Notes: a model not told the origin generated them from the letters alone. 64,000 nucleotides of DNA from an uncultured Erythrobacter sp. (GCF_947497915.1 NZ_CANMIJ010000002.1:806001-870000), one strand, 5' to 3'. Positions 8,471 to 17,598 are shown, counted from the first letter of the stretch. A program made the numbers and translations.

Positions 8471-9199
8471 ATGACTTCGCTTTTCAAGCGTCCGATTTCC
8501 AAGGTGAGCGCGGCAATTTTTGCTGCAGCATCCCTTTGCGCGGCAGCCCCTGCAGTTGCGAACACGGCCAACACCGCCAATACGGCCAACAACTCAGCCT
8601 CAACAACAACAGACATCACGCAGCCGATTGAAGAAGCCAAAGTGGAAAGCCTGTCTTCTGGCGATCCGCGTTTTCGCCAATTGTTTGCCAGCTGGACTGC
8701 TTTGGATGAAAAAGGCCCGGGCGCTCCTGTAACGCAGCAACCGGTTGTATCTGTACCATCGCGCAGCCCGCTTGCTGGCGCGACGCTGACGAGCGGATAC
8801 GGCATGCGCAACCACCCGGTTCTGCGCCGCCGCGCCCGCCATAAGGGCGTCGATCTGGCTGCACCGACAGGCACGCCGATCTACGCAACAGCGGACGGCA
8901 TCATCGAGCGTGCTGACTGGTTTTCCAGCTACGGCCTCTATATCGCTATCGATCACGGTTCCGATCTTGAGACCCGCTATGCTCATATGTCGAAACTGGC
9001 TGTGGCCGCTGGCGACACTGTCCGCAAAGGCGATGTGATCGGTTATGTCGGATCAACTGGCCGTTCCACTGGTCCGCATCTTCATTACGAAGTCCGCGTT
9101 GACGGGGTTGCAGTCAATCCGATTCCCTATATGGTAGAGCCCAAGACGCAGGTCGCGAAGTCTGATGAGACTGTGCTGACTGGCAGCGGCGGAGAGTAA
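8471..9199 (+). CDS. M23 family (LytM) zinc metallopeptidase, exported
   Basis: 242 residues. The signal peptide has likely cleavage after AVA (residue 30). A low-complexity Asn-Thr-Ala triplet repeat follows (31-40), encoded by a 9-base tandem repeat at 8561-8587. A short linker precedes the LytM domain, which has H124 and D128 in RHKGVDLAAPTGTPI, H172 in YAHMS and HLH at 203-205: the complete catalytic set of an active peptidoglycan endopeptidase. It would cleave peptide crosslinks in the periplasm. The gene stands alone, with a 156-base upstream gap and a structured RNA element after it. Confidence 0.9.
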   Translation: MTSLFKRPISKVSAAIFAAASLCAAAPAVANTANTANTANNSASTTTDITQPIEEAKVESLSSGDPRFRQLFASWTALDEKGPGAPVTQQPVVSVPSRSPLAGATLTSGYGMRNHPVLRRRARHKGVDLAAPTGTPIYATADGIIERADWFSSYGLYIAIDHGSDLETRYAHMSKLAVAAGDTVRKGDVIGYVGSTGRSTGPHLHYEVRVDGVAVNPIPYMVEPKTQVAKSDETVLTGSGGE

Positions 9200-9214
9200 G
9201 CCGCTCACGAGATA

Positions 9215-9290
9215 ACCCGCCTGGAAGCGGGTCGGACATTGGAGAGGGTGTCCGAGTATTGGCGGCGGGTTTACCCGCCGCCTTTTTTTT
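9215..9290 (+). ncRNA. Three consecutive hairpins ending in an intrinsic terminator: candidate small RNA or structured 3' end
   Basis: Stem 1 is ACCCGC/GCGGGT (9215-9232) with loop CTGGAA. Stem 2 is CGGACA/TGTCCG (9233-9254) with a purine-rich loop TTGGAGAGGG. Stem 3 is a 9-bp GC stem with loop TTTA (9261-9282), then eight T. Stems 1 and 2 abut and both expose GGA in the loop. The second arm of stem 1 (GCGGGT) could also pair with the ACCCGC arm of the terminator, so alternative folds exist. It may be the processed 3' end of the M23 mRNA, an independent sRNA, or only a terminator with chance helices. I cannot identify a promoter or a family. Confidence 0.5.
9261..9290 (+). terminator. Strong rho-independent terminator after the M23 gene
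   Basis: GGCGGCGGG and CCCGCCGCC form a nine-pair GC stem with a TTTA loop, followed directly by eight T residues (9283-9290). It ends transcription 62 bases after the M23 stop codon and insulates the acyl-CoA synthetase gene. Confidence 0.92.
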
Positions 9291-9414
9291 GTGCTCTCGA
9301 TCCGCACGCGCAATCTTCCGATTTCCCTTGAGTGCGGCTCTCCCGCCGTTAGGTTTCATTAAGAGAGTGAATCGCGCACCGGCGTAGGTCGGCTGCGCAA
9401 GGGAGAGACAATCG

Positions 9415-10953
9415 ATGAGCCTGCACCCCATTACCCACGCCCAGACCCGGCCCGATCATCCCGCGGTGATTATGGCGGGCAGCGGCGAGCAAATGACCTT
9501 TGCCCAACTCGATGCTGCGTCGAATCAATTCGCAAACTTGCTGCGCGCGCGCGGCCTTGGCGCGAATGACGCTTTTGCTGTGCTGCTCGAAAACCGGATC
9601 GAATTCTTCACGCTCATCTGGGGTTCTCAGCGGGCGGGAACGATGCTGGTCCCGATCTCCACCCGCCTGACCGCACCGGAAATCTCGTATATTCTGAAAG
9701 ATGCCGCAGCGAAGTTTCTGATCACATCGACGGCGTTTGCCGATGTGCTGGACGATGTCCGCGCCGATTGTCCTGACATCCCGATGATGGTGATGGATTC
9801 TGGTGATGCCGAGGATTTCGGAGCCTTGCTGACAGCACAGACCGCGGACCCTATTGCGGATCAAATCGCGGGTCTGGTGATGCTGTATTCATCGGGCACG
9901 ACTGGCCGCCCTAAGGGCATTCGCCCCGCTCCGCCTGAAGATCCCGATCCATTGGCTCCGGTCCCCCTGATGGGGCTTGCGATGATGGGTGCGGGCATGC
10001 CTGCCGATGGATCAATGGTCTATCTCTCGCCTGCGCCGCTTTATCATGCGGCACCGATTGGCTGGGCCTCAACCGCGCACAGGCTTGGCGCGACGGTTGT
10101 CGTGATGGAGAAGTTCGAGCCAGAGACGGCGCTTCAGGCGATTCAGGATTACAAGGTGACGGACAGCCAGTGGGTACCGACCCATTTTGTCCGCTTTCTA
10201 AAACTCGATCCGGCAATCCGCAGCAAATACGATCTTTCCAGCCACCAACGCGCCTTGCATGCCGCCGCGCCGTGCCCCGTGCCGATCAAACAGGAAATGA
10301 TCGAATGGTGGGGGCCGATTGTGAACGAGTATTACGCGGGCAGCGAAGGCATCGGCATGACGCTCGTTAAGTCCGAGGATTGGCTCACCCATGCAGGCAC
10401 TGTTGGCAAAGCGATCTATGGCACGCTGCATGTTTGTGGCCCTGACGGCGAGGATGTGCCCGCGGGCGAAGACGGGCTGATCTATTTCGAAAACGCGCTT
10501 TTGCCGACCTATCACAACGATCCGGAGAAAACGCGTGAGGCGACCCATCCCAAAGGCTGGATGACTCTCGGCGATATCGGTCATGTTGATGAGGATGGCT
10601 TCCTGTTTTTGACGGACCGGAAAAGCCACATGATCATTTCAGGCGGAGTGAATATCTACCCGCAAGAAATCGAAAATCTGCTCGTCACCCACGACAAAGT
10701 GATGGATGCCGCTGTAATTGGCGCGCCGTGCCCTGATCTGGGTGAGAAGGTTGTCGCCGTGGTGCAACCGATTGATATGAGCGATGCGGGCGAGGCATTC
10801 GAAGCCGAATTGCGCGATTTTCTCGCGCCTCAGCTTGCCCGCATAAAGATGCCCAAGCTGTTCGATTTCCGCCCCGATCTTCCGCGAGAGGCAAACGGCA
10901 AACTGTATAAGCGCGAGCTCCGCGATGAATACGCAGCCAAGGCGGCAAGCTGA
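9415..10953 (+). CDS. Acyl-CoA synthetase (AMP-forming, ANL superfamily)
   Basis: 512 residues with the adenylate-forming signature YSSGTTGRPKG (158-168), an aromatic and Glu-rich core (NEYYAGSEGIGMT), the GWMTLGDIGH and FLTDRKSHMIISGGVNIYPQEIE hinge region, and the catalytic Lys in NGKLYKREL near the C-terminus. It activates a carboxylic acid to an acyl-AMP and then a CoA thioester. The substrate is not evident. It overlaps the P450 gene by one base (TGATG), so the pair is translationally coupled. A joint role in oxidising and CoA-activating a hydrophobic acid, for example a terpenoid or steroid side chain, is a reasonable guess. A GGGAGAG site precedes the ATG. Confidence 0.9.
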   Translation: MSLHPITHAQTRPDHPAVIMAGSGEQMTFAQLDAASNQFANLLRARGLGANDAFAVLLENRIEFFTLIWGSQRAGTMLVPISTRLTAPEISYILKDAAAKFLITSTAFADVLDDVRADCPDIPMMVMDSGDAEDFGALLTAQTADPIADQIAGLVMLYSSGTTGRPKGIRPAPPEDPDPLAPVPLMGLAMMGAGMPADGSMVYLSPAPLYHAAPIGWASTAHRLGATVVVMEKFEPETALQAIQDYKVTDSQWVPTHFVRFLKLDPAIRSKYDLSSHQRALHAAAPCPVPIKQEMIEWWGPIVNEYYAGSEGIGMTLVKSEDWLTHAGTVGKAIYGTLHVCGPDGEDVPAGEDGLIYFENALLPTYHNDPEKTREATHPKGWMTLGDIGHVDEDGFLFLTDRKSHMIISGGVNIYPQEIENLLVTHDKVMDAAVIGAPCPDLGEKVVAVVQPIDMSDAGEAFEAELRDFLAPQLARIKMPKLFDFRPDLPREANGKLYKRELRDEYAAKAAS

Positions 10954-12245
10954 TGGTGAGTGCTCCGACGCTAGATGCCGTCAACGGCCGCGCCGTCATT
11001 GATCCTGCGAGTTATGCGGATTGGGACAATCTGCTCGACCGGTTCGATTCTATCCGTTCGCTTTCACCCGTTGTCCGCGTTGAAGGTGTTGAGGATGTCC
11101 ATCGCCCGTTCTGGCTGGTGACTGGATATGATGAGGTGATGGAGGTCTCCAAAGACAATACCACCTATCTCAACAATCCGCAGACGGTGGTCTTTTCGCT
11201 GAATGAAGGGATCGCCTTTGCCAAGGCGATGACCGGCGGAAGTGAGCACATGGTGGCCAGCCTCGTGACGTTTGATGCGCCAATCCACATGAAATATCGG
11301 AAGCTGACCCAGGAATGGTTCATGCCCAAAAACCTCAAGACGATTGAGGATGAAATTCGCGCTATCGCCGAACGTACGGTTGATCGAATGCTGGCCGCCG
11401 GGCCTGATATTGACTTCGTAAAGCAGGTCTCTGGCCCGTATCCATTGCATGTCGTGATGCAAATTTTGGGCGTGCCAGAGGAAGACGAACCGCGCATGCT
11501 TATGCTCACGCAGCAAATGTTTGGCGGGCAGGATGAGGATCTCAACCGGTCTGGCATGGCGGCGATGACGCCGGAGCAAATTACGCAGCTTGTGGCCGGT
11601 GCGGTGAAAGATTTCGAGGCATACTTTGCAGGGATCACCGCAGAAAAGCGCGCCAATCCCACGTCGGATGTCGCCAGCACGATTGCCAACTCAGTGGTCG
11701 ACGGAGCGCCTCTGAATGATCGCGATATGATGGGGTATTACATAATTCTGGCCGCTGCCGGGCATGACACAACCTCCGCCTCCACCGCGGGGGCGATGAT
11801 GGCTCTTGCGCATGATCCGGATCAATTTGCGCGGGTTAAAGCGGACCGGTCGCTGCTGGCAGGGATTGTCGAGGAGGCGATCCGCTGGACCTCGCCTGTG
11901 CAGCATTTCATGCGGACCGTTGCAGAAGATACGCAGCTAGGCGGGCAAGACCTTAAGCAGGGCGATTGGCTGATGATCAATTATGTCGCGGCCAATCATG
12001 ATCCGGCACAGTTTGACGATCCGCGGCGGTTCGATGCGGCGCGTTCGCCCAATCGGCACCTCGCGTTTGGAGCGGGCGCACACCAATGCCTGGGCCTGCA
12101 TCTGGCGCGGATGGAAATGCGGATGTTGTTCGAAGTCTTGCTGGACCGGATTGAGAGTGTAGAGCCTGCCGGAGAGGCGCGCCGCTCGACGAGCACTTTC
12201 GTAGGCGGGCTTAAATCGCTTCCCCTTCGAATAACGCCAGCATAA
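10953..12245 (+). CDS. Cytochrome P450 monooxygenase (soluble, bacterial class)
   Basis: 430 residues with the canonical landmarks: I-helix AAAGHDTTSAS (about 268-278), the ExxR motif in EEAIRW (about 307-311), the aromatic PxRF-type segment DDPRRFDAARSPN, and the heme loop FGAGAHQCLGLHLAR with Cys379 as axial ligand. There is no membrane anchor. It hydroxylates an unknown substrate with electrons from a ferredoxin/reductase pair; no ferredoxin gene is adjacent. Start codon ATG overlaps the synthetase stop, indicating shared regulation. Confidence 0.93.
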   Translation: MVSAPTLDAVNGRAVIDPASYADWDNLLDRFDSIRSLSPVVRVEGVEDVHRPFWLVTGYDEVMEVSKDNTTYLNNPQTVVFSLNEGIAFAKAMTGGSEHMVASLVTFDAPIHMKYRKLTQEWFMPKNLKTIEDEIRAIAERTVDRMLAAGPDIDFVKQVSGPYPLHVVMQILGVPEEDEPRMLMLTQQMFGGQDEDLNRSGMAAMTPEQITQLVAGAVKDFEAYFAGITAEKRANPTSDVASTIANSVVDGAPLNDRDMMGYYIILAAAGHDTTSASTAGAMMALAHDPDQFARVKADRSLLAGIVEEAIRWTSPVQHFMRTVAEDTQLGGQDLKQGDWLMINYVAANHDPAQFDDPRRFDAARSPNRHLAFGAGAHQCLGLHLARMEMRMLFEVLLDRIESVEPAGEARRSTSTFVGGLKSLPLRITPA

Positions 12246-12375
12246 GCTTTGGATATGGGGACGATTCGCAACAATACAAGTAGTATTGTGCAACAATCGG
12301 TCTTCATACGTATTTATCGAACCAAAAGATCGATTTTTGTATCATTTCCGCGAAACATCTGTTAATGCCTAGTTC

Positions 12376-12459
12376 ATGGGAAAAATCAGGAAACAGATCG
12401 TTGCAGTGTTTGCAGCGCCCCTGCTTATGGGCGGGTGCATCACGGGTGAAATCCAATGA
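12376..12459 (+). CDS. 27-residue lipoprotein-like peptide leading the flotillin operon
   Basis: ATG at 12376 opens a short frame: a basic start (MGKIRKQ), a hydrophobic stretch (IVAVFAAPLLMGG) and a cysteine followed by only six residues. This is the layout of a lipoprotein signal peptide with an almost absent mature part (Met at -3 is tolerated but not ideal). Its TGA overlaps the ATG of the next gene by four bases (ATGA), a translational-coupling arrangement. It could be an entericidin-like mini-lipoprotein or a leader ORF that drives translation of the next gene. The Shine-Dalgarno sequence is weak, and I know no named family. Confidence 0.5.
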   Translation: MGKIRKQIVAVFAAPLLMGGCITGEIQ

Positions 12460-13097
12460 TTCTGCTTGAGCCGCACAACCTGCCATTTGCCGCTTCGCTC
12501 ATCGCGTTGTTCATCATCGCGGCGTTGCAAATAATCGGTGTTGGCGACCTTTTTGAAGGCGCTGAGGATATCGAAATTGAAATCGATGCCGATGTTGCTG
12601 ACGGGTTGGAGGCAAGCGGCTTTCTGGACGGTGTATCGAGCGTGCTCGGCATTGGCCGGGTGCCTTTCCTGATCTGGCTGTCCAGCCTGTTGTTCGTATT
12701 CACCGCTACGGGTGTTGTCGGGCAATGGATCATCGGCGCGCTTACGGGTTCGCCTTTATCCGCAGGTTTTGCAGCATTGCTGGCTGGCGGCGCGTCGCTG
12801 CCGCTGAACGGGTTGGCTGTACGGCCAATCGAAAAAGTGCTGCCCAAGGACGAGACCACAGCTGTGGGGCTGCAAAGCCTCGTCCGGCGCGATGCGGTGA
12901 TCCAGACGGGCACAGCCCGCACGGCTTCACCGGCGCGCGCTAAAGTCAAAGATGCTTTCGGGCATCCCCATTTTGTCATGGTCGAACCGCATGATCCACA
13001 AGCGGAATTGATCGAGGGTGAAACAGTGCTTCTGGTGCGCCGCGAAGGAGAAACCTTCTTCGGCGTGCGCTACGAAAGCCCGCTGCTACAACCCTGA
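12456..13097 (+). CDS. yqiJ: YqiJ-like membrane protein with C-terminal OB-fold (NfeD-related)
   Basis: 213 residues: an N-terminal membrane segment (about 11-30), an acidic stretch (FEGAEDIEIEIDADVAD), two further hydrophobic segments (about 68-105), then a soluble beta-rich region (residues 125-210) like the OB fold of YqiJ/NfeD partners. Such proteins are encoded next to flotillins and are thought to help organise membrane microdomains. Here the flotillin gene starts 24 bases downstream, supporting the assignment. The symbol is by analogy to the E. coli yqiJ-yqiK pair. Confidence 0.8.
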   Translation: MILLEPHNLPFAASLIALFIIAALQIIGVGDLFEGAEDIEIEIDADVADGLEASGFLDGVSSVLGIGRVPFLIWLSSLLFVFTATGVVGQWIIGALTGSPLSAGFAALLAGGASLPLNGLAVRPIEKVLPKDETTAVGLQSLVRRDAVIQTGTARTASPARAKVKDAFGHPHFVMVEPHDPQAELIEGETVLLVRREGETFFGVRYESPLLQP

Positions 13098-13121
13098 ATT
13101 GTTTGAATTATTGGAGGGAAC

Positions 13122-14858
13122 ATGGATCTTTTAACACTCGCAATGCTGGTCGGCGGCTTTATCGCTTTCGTCATCATCGTCTTTATCATGCTCACAACGC
13201 TATATCGCCGCGCTTCGAAAGAAATCGCGTTCGTACGGACGGGTGTGGGCGGCGAAAAAGTCGTCATGAACGGGGGCGCATTGGTGCTTCCGGTTTTTCA
13301 CGAGACGATGCCGGTCAACATGAACACGCTGGTTCTGCCGGTGGTTCGTCGTGATGGCGAAGCGTTGATTACGCTCGATCGTTTGCGGATTGATGTGAAG
13401 GCAGAGTTTTATGTTCGTGTCCGCCCCGATGCAGGCGCGATTGCGATGGCGGCGCAAACATTGGGCCAACGCACGATGCAGCCGGAAATGCTCAAAGACC
13501 TCGTCGAAGGTAAATTCGTCGATGCGCTCCGCTCCGTTGCGGCAGGCATGAGCATGAATGAGCTGCATGAGCAGCGTGCTGACTTCGTGCAGAAAGTGCA
13601 GCAAGTGTCTTCTAGCGATCTGGCGATGAACGGCCTTGAACTCGAATCGGTATCCCTGACTGGTCTCGACCAGACGAGCATTGAACACTTCAACGCCAAC
13701 AACGCGTTTGACGCTGAGGGTCTGACCAAGCTGACCGAACAAATCGAAGCGCGCAAGAAACTGCGTAACGATATCGAGCAAGATACGCGTGTTCAGATGG
13801 AAACCAAAAACCTCGAAGCGGATCAAAAGAGCTTCGAAATCGGACGTGACACTGAATATGCCCGTCTTGGCCAGGAGCGCGAAGTTGAGATCCGTCGGGC
13901 CTCGCAAACGTCTGAAATCGCCCGTGAACAGGCTGAGCGTCAACGCGAAGCCGATGCAGCGAGAATCGAAGCGAAAAAGCAGGTTGATGCACAGCAAATT
14001 GAGGCAGACCGTCTCGTCGAAGAAGCACGCATCGACCAGAAACGTGCTCTCGAAATCGCCCGTCAGGAACAGCAGATTGCGGTTCAGAACAAATCTCGCG
14101 AGGAAAGCCAGGCCAAGGCAGAGGCCGATGCGGCCCGTGCCAAAGCTGTGACTGCCGAAGAGCAAGTTGTGACTTCTCGGGAAAGCGAAATCGCCGAACG
14201 TCAGAAAAAGATCGAACTGATCGAAGCTGCAAAGCAGGCGGAACGTGATGCGATCGGTATCAAGGTTGAAGCCGAAGCAGAGAAAGACGCTGCGACCAAC
14301 CGCGCCGAAGCGGCCCGATTGGAAGCGAAAGGTGACGCCGACGCAGAAGTGCTGCGCGCCGAAGCCGACCGGGTCCGCTTTGAAGTGGAAGCAGCCGGTC
14401 AGGAAGCGATCAACGAGGCTGCGAACATCCTTTCGATGGATCAGATCAGCCTGCAGACGAAACTCGCTCTGCTTAAAGTGCTGCCAGAGGTTATTCGCGA
14501 AAGCGCCAAGCCGATGGAAGCCATCGATTCGATCAAGATTGTCCAGGTCGACGGGCTCACCAATGGCGGCGGATCAACGGGTGGCGGCTCCGGCGGCGGC
14601 GCTGCGGGTGGAGGTTCCGGCAATCTTGCAACCGACGCTGTGTCAGCGGCTCTCGCCTACCGCGCGCAAGCTCCCGTGCTTGACGGCTTAATGAAAGAGC
14701 TCGGCCTCAACGGTTCCTCGCTCAGCACGCTGGTCGAAGCGGCGGCGGAGGACCCAAGCTCGGATGCCGCGAAAGCGTTGTCGGGCCTAAGCCCGGACAT
14801 CAGCTTTGATGATGAAAGCGCAGGTGAAGAGTCTGCTACGGACGAAGCCGCCGAATAA
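13122..14858 (+). CDS. yqiK: Flotillin / SPFH-domain scaffold protein (YqiK-like)
   Basis: 578 residues. An N-terminal membrane helix (about 4-27) is followed by the SPFH domain (about 40-210, e.g. RTGVGGEKVVMNGGALVLPVFHE) and a long Glu/Ala/Lys/Arg-rich coiled coil (about 215-440) with heptad-like repeats. Next come a conserved NEAANILSMDQ-type segment, a Gly/Ser linker (about 485-503) and an Ala/Glu-rich tail. It oligomerises at the inner membrane and marks detergent-resistant domains. The Gly-rich hinge plus acidic 75-residue tail is an extension worth noting. GGAGGG immediately upstream is a strong ribosome site. Confidence 0.93.
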   Translation: MDLLTLAMLVGGFIAFVIIVFIMLTTLYRRASKEIAFVRTGVGGEKVVMNGGALVLPVFHETMPVNMNTLVLPVVRRDGEALITLDRLRIDVKAEFYVRVRPDAGAIAMAAQTLGQRTMQPEMLKDLVEGKFVDALRSVAAGMSMNELHEQRADFVQKVQQVSSSDLAMNGLELESVSLTGLDQTSIEHFNANNAFDAEGLTKLTEQIEARKKLRNDIEQDTRVQMETKNLEADQKSFEIGRDTEYARLGQEREVEIRRASQTSEIAREQAERQREADAARIEAKKQVDAQQIEADRLVEEARIDQKRALEIARQEQQIAVQNKSREESQAKAEADAARAKAVTAEEQVVTSRESEIAERQKKIELIEAAKQAERDAIGIKVEAEAEKDAATNRAEAARLEAKGDADAEVLRAEADRVRFEVEAAGQEAINEAANILSMDQISLQTKLALLKVLPEVIRESAKPMEAIDSIKIVQVDGLTNGGGSTGGGSGGGAAGGGSGNLATDAVSAALAYRAQAPVLDGLMKELGLNGSSLSTLVEAAAEDPSSDAAKALSGLSPDISFDDESAGEESATDEAAE

Positions 14859-14870
14859 GCGGTTTAGCCA

Positions 14871-14916
14871 AAACAAAGCCCCGGTGACGCACATTGCATC
14901 ACCGGGGCTTTTGTTT
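14871..14916. terminator. Bidirectional terminator between flotillin and galU
   Basis: A 12-bp stem (AAGCCCCGGTGA / TCACCGGGGCTT, 14876-14887 and 14899-14910) has TTGTTT after it on the plus strand and the complement of AAAACAA before it, which gives a T-rich run on the minus strand. It therefore serves the convergent flotillin and galU transcripts. Confidence 0.88.
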
Positions 14917-14931
14917 GCCCGGAGCAAACGG

Positions 14932-15825
14932 CTATTTCAGCAAACGCTCTGCCATGGCGCGGACATCCGCGCCCATATCTTCGCGCTCCAATGCCAATGC
15001 CAGCGTTGCTTCGACAAAGCCTAATTTGTTGCCGCAATCATAGCGGTTTCCGTCAAATGTCACAGCGTGGAACGGTTGATCCCCGATCATCTTCGCCATC
15101 GCATCGGTAAGCTGGATTTCGCCGCCCGCGCCTTTGCCTTGCGTTTCAAGCGTGCGCATGACTTCGGGTTGCAGGATGTAGCGGCCTGAAACGATCTTGT
15201 TCGACGGCGCCTCTGCCACGGGCGGTTTTTCAACCAATCCTGTGACTTCAGTCAGCGCAGCTCCAGAGCTGGCAACGTCCGCGCCCGGCTTGATCACGCC
15301 GTAACTGGAGACCTCCTCCATCGGCACTTCGAGCACGCTGATCAGATTGCCGCCGACTTCATTATAAGCCTGGACCATCTGCTTCATGCAGCCAGTCCCG
15401 CCTTTCTTGCCGATCATCAATTCGTCGGGGAGGAAGATTGCGAACGGTTCATCACCCACAATCGCGCGGGCGCACCAGATCGCATGGCCAAGGCCCATCG
15501 GAACCTGCTGGCGGACGGTGATGATATCGCCTGGCGTCGCACGGGTCGCGTCGAGCACGCCCATATCCTTGCCGCGCTCGCTCATCGTATCTTCAAGCTC
15601 ATAGGCGACATCGAAATGCTCGACGATCGCGGTCTTGCCGCGTCCGGTGACAAAGATCATCTGTTCGATCCCCGCCTCACGCGCTTCATCCACCGCATAT
15701 TGAATCAGCGGACGGTCAACAATGGGCAGCAATTCCTTTGGAATAGCCTTGGTCGCAGGAAGGAAGCGTGTGCCGAGACCCGCAACGGGGAAAACGGCTT
15801 TCTTGATCGGTTTGGGACTGTTCAT
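14932..15825 (-). CDS. galU: UTP-glucose-1-phosphate uridylyltransferase
   Basis: 297 residues. The nucleotidyltransferase signature [27 protein letters not shown] begins at residue 16, followed by [15 protein letters not shown] and the VEKP motif ([14 protein letters not shown]). GalU makes UDP-glucose from UTP and glucose 1-phosphate, a precursor for exopolysaccharide, LPS and glycolipids, fitting the envelope genes nearby. The start is placed at ATG 15823-15825 ([16 protein letters not shown]). A longer frame opening ten codons upstream lacks a better ribosome site. Confidence 0.95.
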   Translation of the reverse strand: MNSPKPIKKAVFPVAGLGTRFLPATKAIPKELLPIVDRPLIQYAVDEAREAGIEQMIFVTGRGKTAIVEHFDVAYELEDTMSERGKDMGVLDATRATPGDIITVRQQVPMGLGHAIWCARAIVGDEPFAIFLPDELMIGKKGGTGCMKQMVQAYNEVGGNLISVLEVPMEEVSSYGVIKPGADVASSGAALTEVTGLVEKPPVAEAPSNKIVSGRYILQPEVMRTLETQGKGAGGEIQLTDAMAKMIGDQPFHAVTFDGNRYDCGNKLGFVEATLALALEREDMGADVRAMAERLLK

Positions 15826-15951
15826 GATGATCCGGTTATGGCCTTGGGGAAGCAAAGGTCAACTGGCGCGCTCGCATTGCAAGAATGTGACGGTGATGCG
15901 CAATTTGCGCGGCGTTTGCGTGAACGGGCAAAAACATTAAAGGGGATCGCC

Positions 15952-17235
15952 ATGGACAAACTTATTATTCGCGGCGGCAATCGCCTTTCGGGCACCATTC
16001 CAATTTCCGGCGCAAAGAATGCCGCGCTGACATTGATCCCTTGTGCGATCCTTACAGAAGAGCCGCTGACACTGCGCAACCTACCCCGGCTCGCGGATAT
16101 TGACGGGTTCCAGCACCTGATGAACCAGTTCGGGATCACGACCGCCATTCAGGGAACGCGGCCAGAAGATTTCGGCCGCGTTATGACGCTTGAAGGCACG
16201 CGGATCACCTCTAGCATTGCGCCGTATGATCTGGTGCGCAAGATGCGCGCGTCGATCCTTGTGCTTGGCCCGATGCTTGCGCGTATGGGTGAGGCGACCG
16301 TTTCGATGCCGGGCGGCTGTGCGATCGGAAACCGTCCGATTGATCTTCACCTGAAAGCGCTCGAAGCGTTCGGCGCGGAAATCGAACTGGCTCAAGGTTA
16401 CGTCAAAGCGATGGCGCCCGATGGCGGTTTGCCGGGCGGCGATTTTGATTTCCCGGTTGTCTCTGTCGGCGCGACCGAAAACGCGTTGATGGCGGCGGTG
16501 CTCGCCAATGGCACGAGCCGTTTGACCGGTGCAGCGCGTGAGCCCGAGATTGTCGACCTTTGCAATCTGCTTGTCGCGATGGGCGCAGAGATCGAAGGGA
16601 TCGGATCATCCGACCTCACGATCCACGGCGTAAAACGACTGAACGGGGCGACCTATAAAGTCATGCCTGACAGGATTGAAGCCGGCTCCTATGCCTGCGC
16701 GGCGGCAATCACGGGCGGCGATGTCCGCCTCGAAGGGGCGAGCGCGCATGATATGAGCTCAACCCTCACAGCAATGCGCGCAATCGGGCTTGAGATTGAG
16801 GAAGACGCGAAAGGCGTGCGCGTTGCGGCGAACAAGCCGCTTCAGCCGACCAACCTCACCACCGCTCCATTCCCCGGCCTTGCCACTGATATGCAGGCAC
16901 AATTGATGAGCCTGCTTTGCAAGGCGCAGGGCACCAGCGTGCTCAAGGAAACGATCTTTGAAAACCGTTTCATGCACGTCCCGGAGTTGACCCGGATGGG
17001 CGCGGATATCGAAACCGAAGGCCGCACCGCCATCGTCAAAGGGCCCGTCGATCTGACCGGCGCCGAAGTGATGGCGACAGATTTGCGGGCATCGATGAGC
17101 CTGATTATCGCCGCGCTCGCAGCAGAAGGCGAAACACAGGTTCGCCGCATCTATCACCTTGATCGCGGATATGAGCGGCTGGAAGAAAAGTTGCAGCTGG
17201 TGGGCGCGGATATTGAGCGCGTGGGCGACGACTAA
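15952..17235 (+). CDS. murA: UDP-N-acetylglucosamine 1-carboxyvinyltransferase
   Basis: 427 residues. Lys22-Asn23 in SGAKNAAL binds substrate, and the fosfomycin-target cysteine is Cys123 in [15 protein letters not shown]. Inside-out barrel repeats follow ([57 protein letters not shown]). MurA transfers enolpyruvate from PEP to UDP-GlcNAc, the first committed step of peptidoglycan synthesis in the cytoplasm. Start ATG 15952 has an AGGGGA site; the frame open upstream overlaps the divergent galU and is not used. Having Cys at the active position predicts fosfomycin sensitivity at target level. Confidence 0.97.
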   Translation: MDKLIIRGGNRLSGTIPISGAKNAALTLIPCAILTEEPLTLRNLPRLADIDGFQHLMNQFGITTAIQGTRPEDFGRVMTLEGTRITSSIAPYDLVRKMRASILVLGPMLARMGEATVSMPGGCAIGNRPIDLHLKALEAFGAEIELAQGYVKAMAPDGGLPGGDFDFPVVSVGATENALMAAVLANGTSRLTGAAREPEIVDLCNLLVAMGAEIEGIGSSDLTIHGVKRLNGATYKVMPDRIEAGSYACAAAITGGDVRLEGASAHDMSSTLTAMRAIGLEIEEDAKGVRVAANKPLQPTNLTTAPFPGLATDMQAQLMSLLCKAQGTSVLKETIFENRFMHVPELTRMGADIETEGRTAIVKGPVDLTGAEVMATDLRASMSLIIAALAAEGETQVRRIYHLDRGYERLEEKLQLVGADIERVGDD

Positions 17236-17462
17236 GCCCGGCTAACCAACCAAACCCGAATTGCGCCCGCCAGGCCTGGGGGCGTCTCCGCCTGAATACG
17301 CTCCCCATCGATCCGCGCGACGATGGCGTTGATCGGCACGCCTTCGGTCTCGGCTGCGGCACGCAGCATGTCCCAAAATATCGGTTCGAGACTGATCGAG
17401 GTCTTGTGACCAGCGATCTCGACCGAGCGTTTTACGGGCGGGTGATAGGGCGTTGGTATCAT
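17232..17462 (-). CDS. Ribbon-helix-helix domain protein (RHH_4 type)
   Basis: 76 residues. [32 protein letters not shown] is a typical ribbon strand followed by helix 1, then [13 protein letters not shown] as helix 2, matching short alphaproteobacterial RHH proteins. These are dimeric DNA-binding proteins; the target is unknown. Its stop codon (CTA, 17232-17234) interlocks with the murA TAA on the other strand, so the two genes end tail to tail on the same bases. Confidence 0.8.
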   Translation of the reverse strand: MIPTPYHPPVKRSVEIAGHKTSISLEPIFWDMLRAAAETEGVPINAIVARIDGERIQAETPPGLAGAIRVWLVSRA

Positions 17463-17598
17463 AAGAAGCCCTTCTAACCGATGTGGGACACGCTTGACAC
17501 TTTTCCAACATGAGCGCGGATCAACGCTTTCAAAGGGCCACCAAGCCAGTAGCGCGCCATAGCCGCGTCGTAAAACGCCCGTGGGTGGTCTCAGCTAG

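Noticed and set aside
8561..8587. Tandem 9-base repeat as a mobile or regulatory element
   Set aside because: It is only the coding of the Asn-Thr-Ala repeat in the exported M23 protein, in frame and variable at third positions.
13200..14165. 321-codon frame antisense to the flotillin gene
   Set aside because: Codon-aligned with the sense coiled-coil region; low-complexity Phe/Leu/Arg product expected from the complement of Glu/Ala/Gln-rich codons.
15484..15951. Upstream extension of the murA frame
   Set aside because: It lies antisense to galU; AGGGGA before ATG 15952 and the standard MurA N-terminus fix the start.
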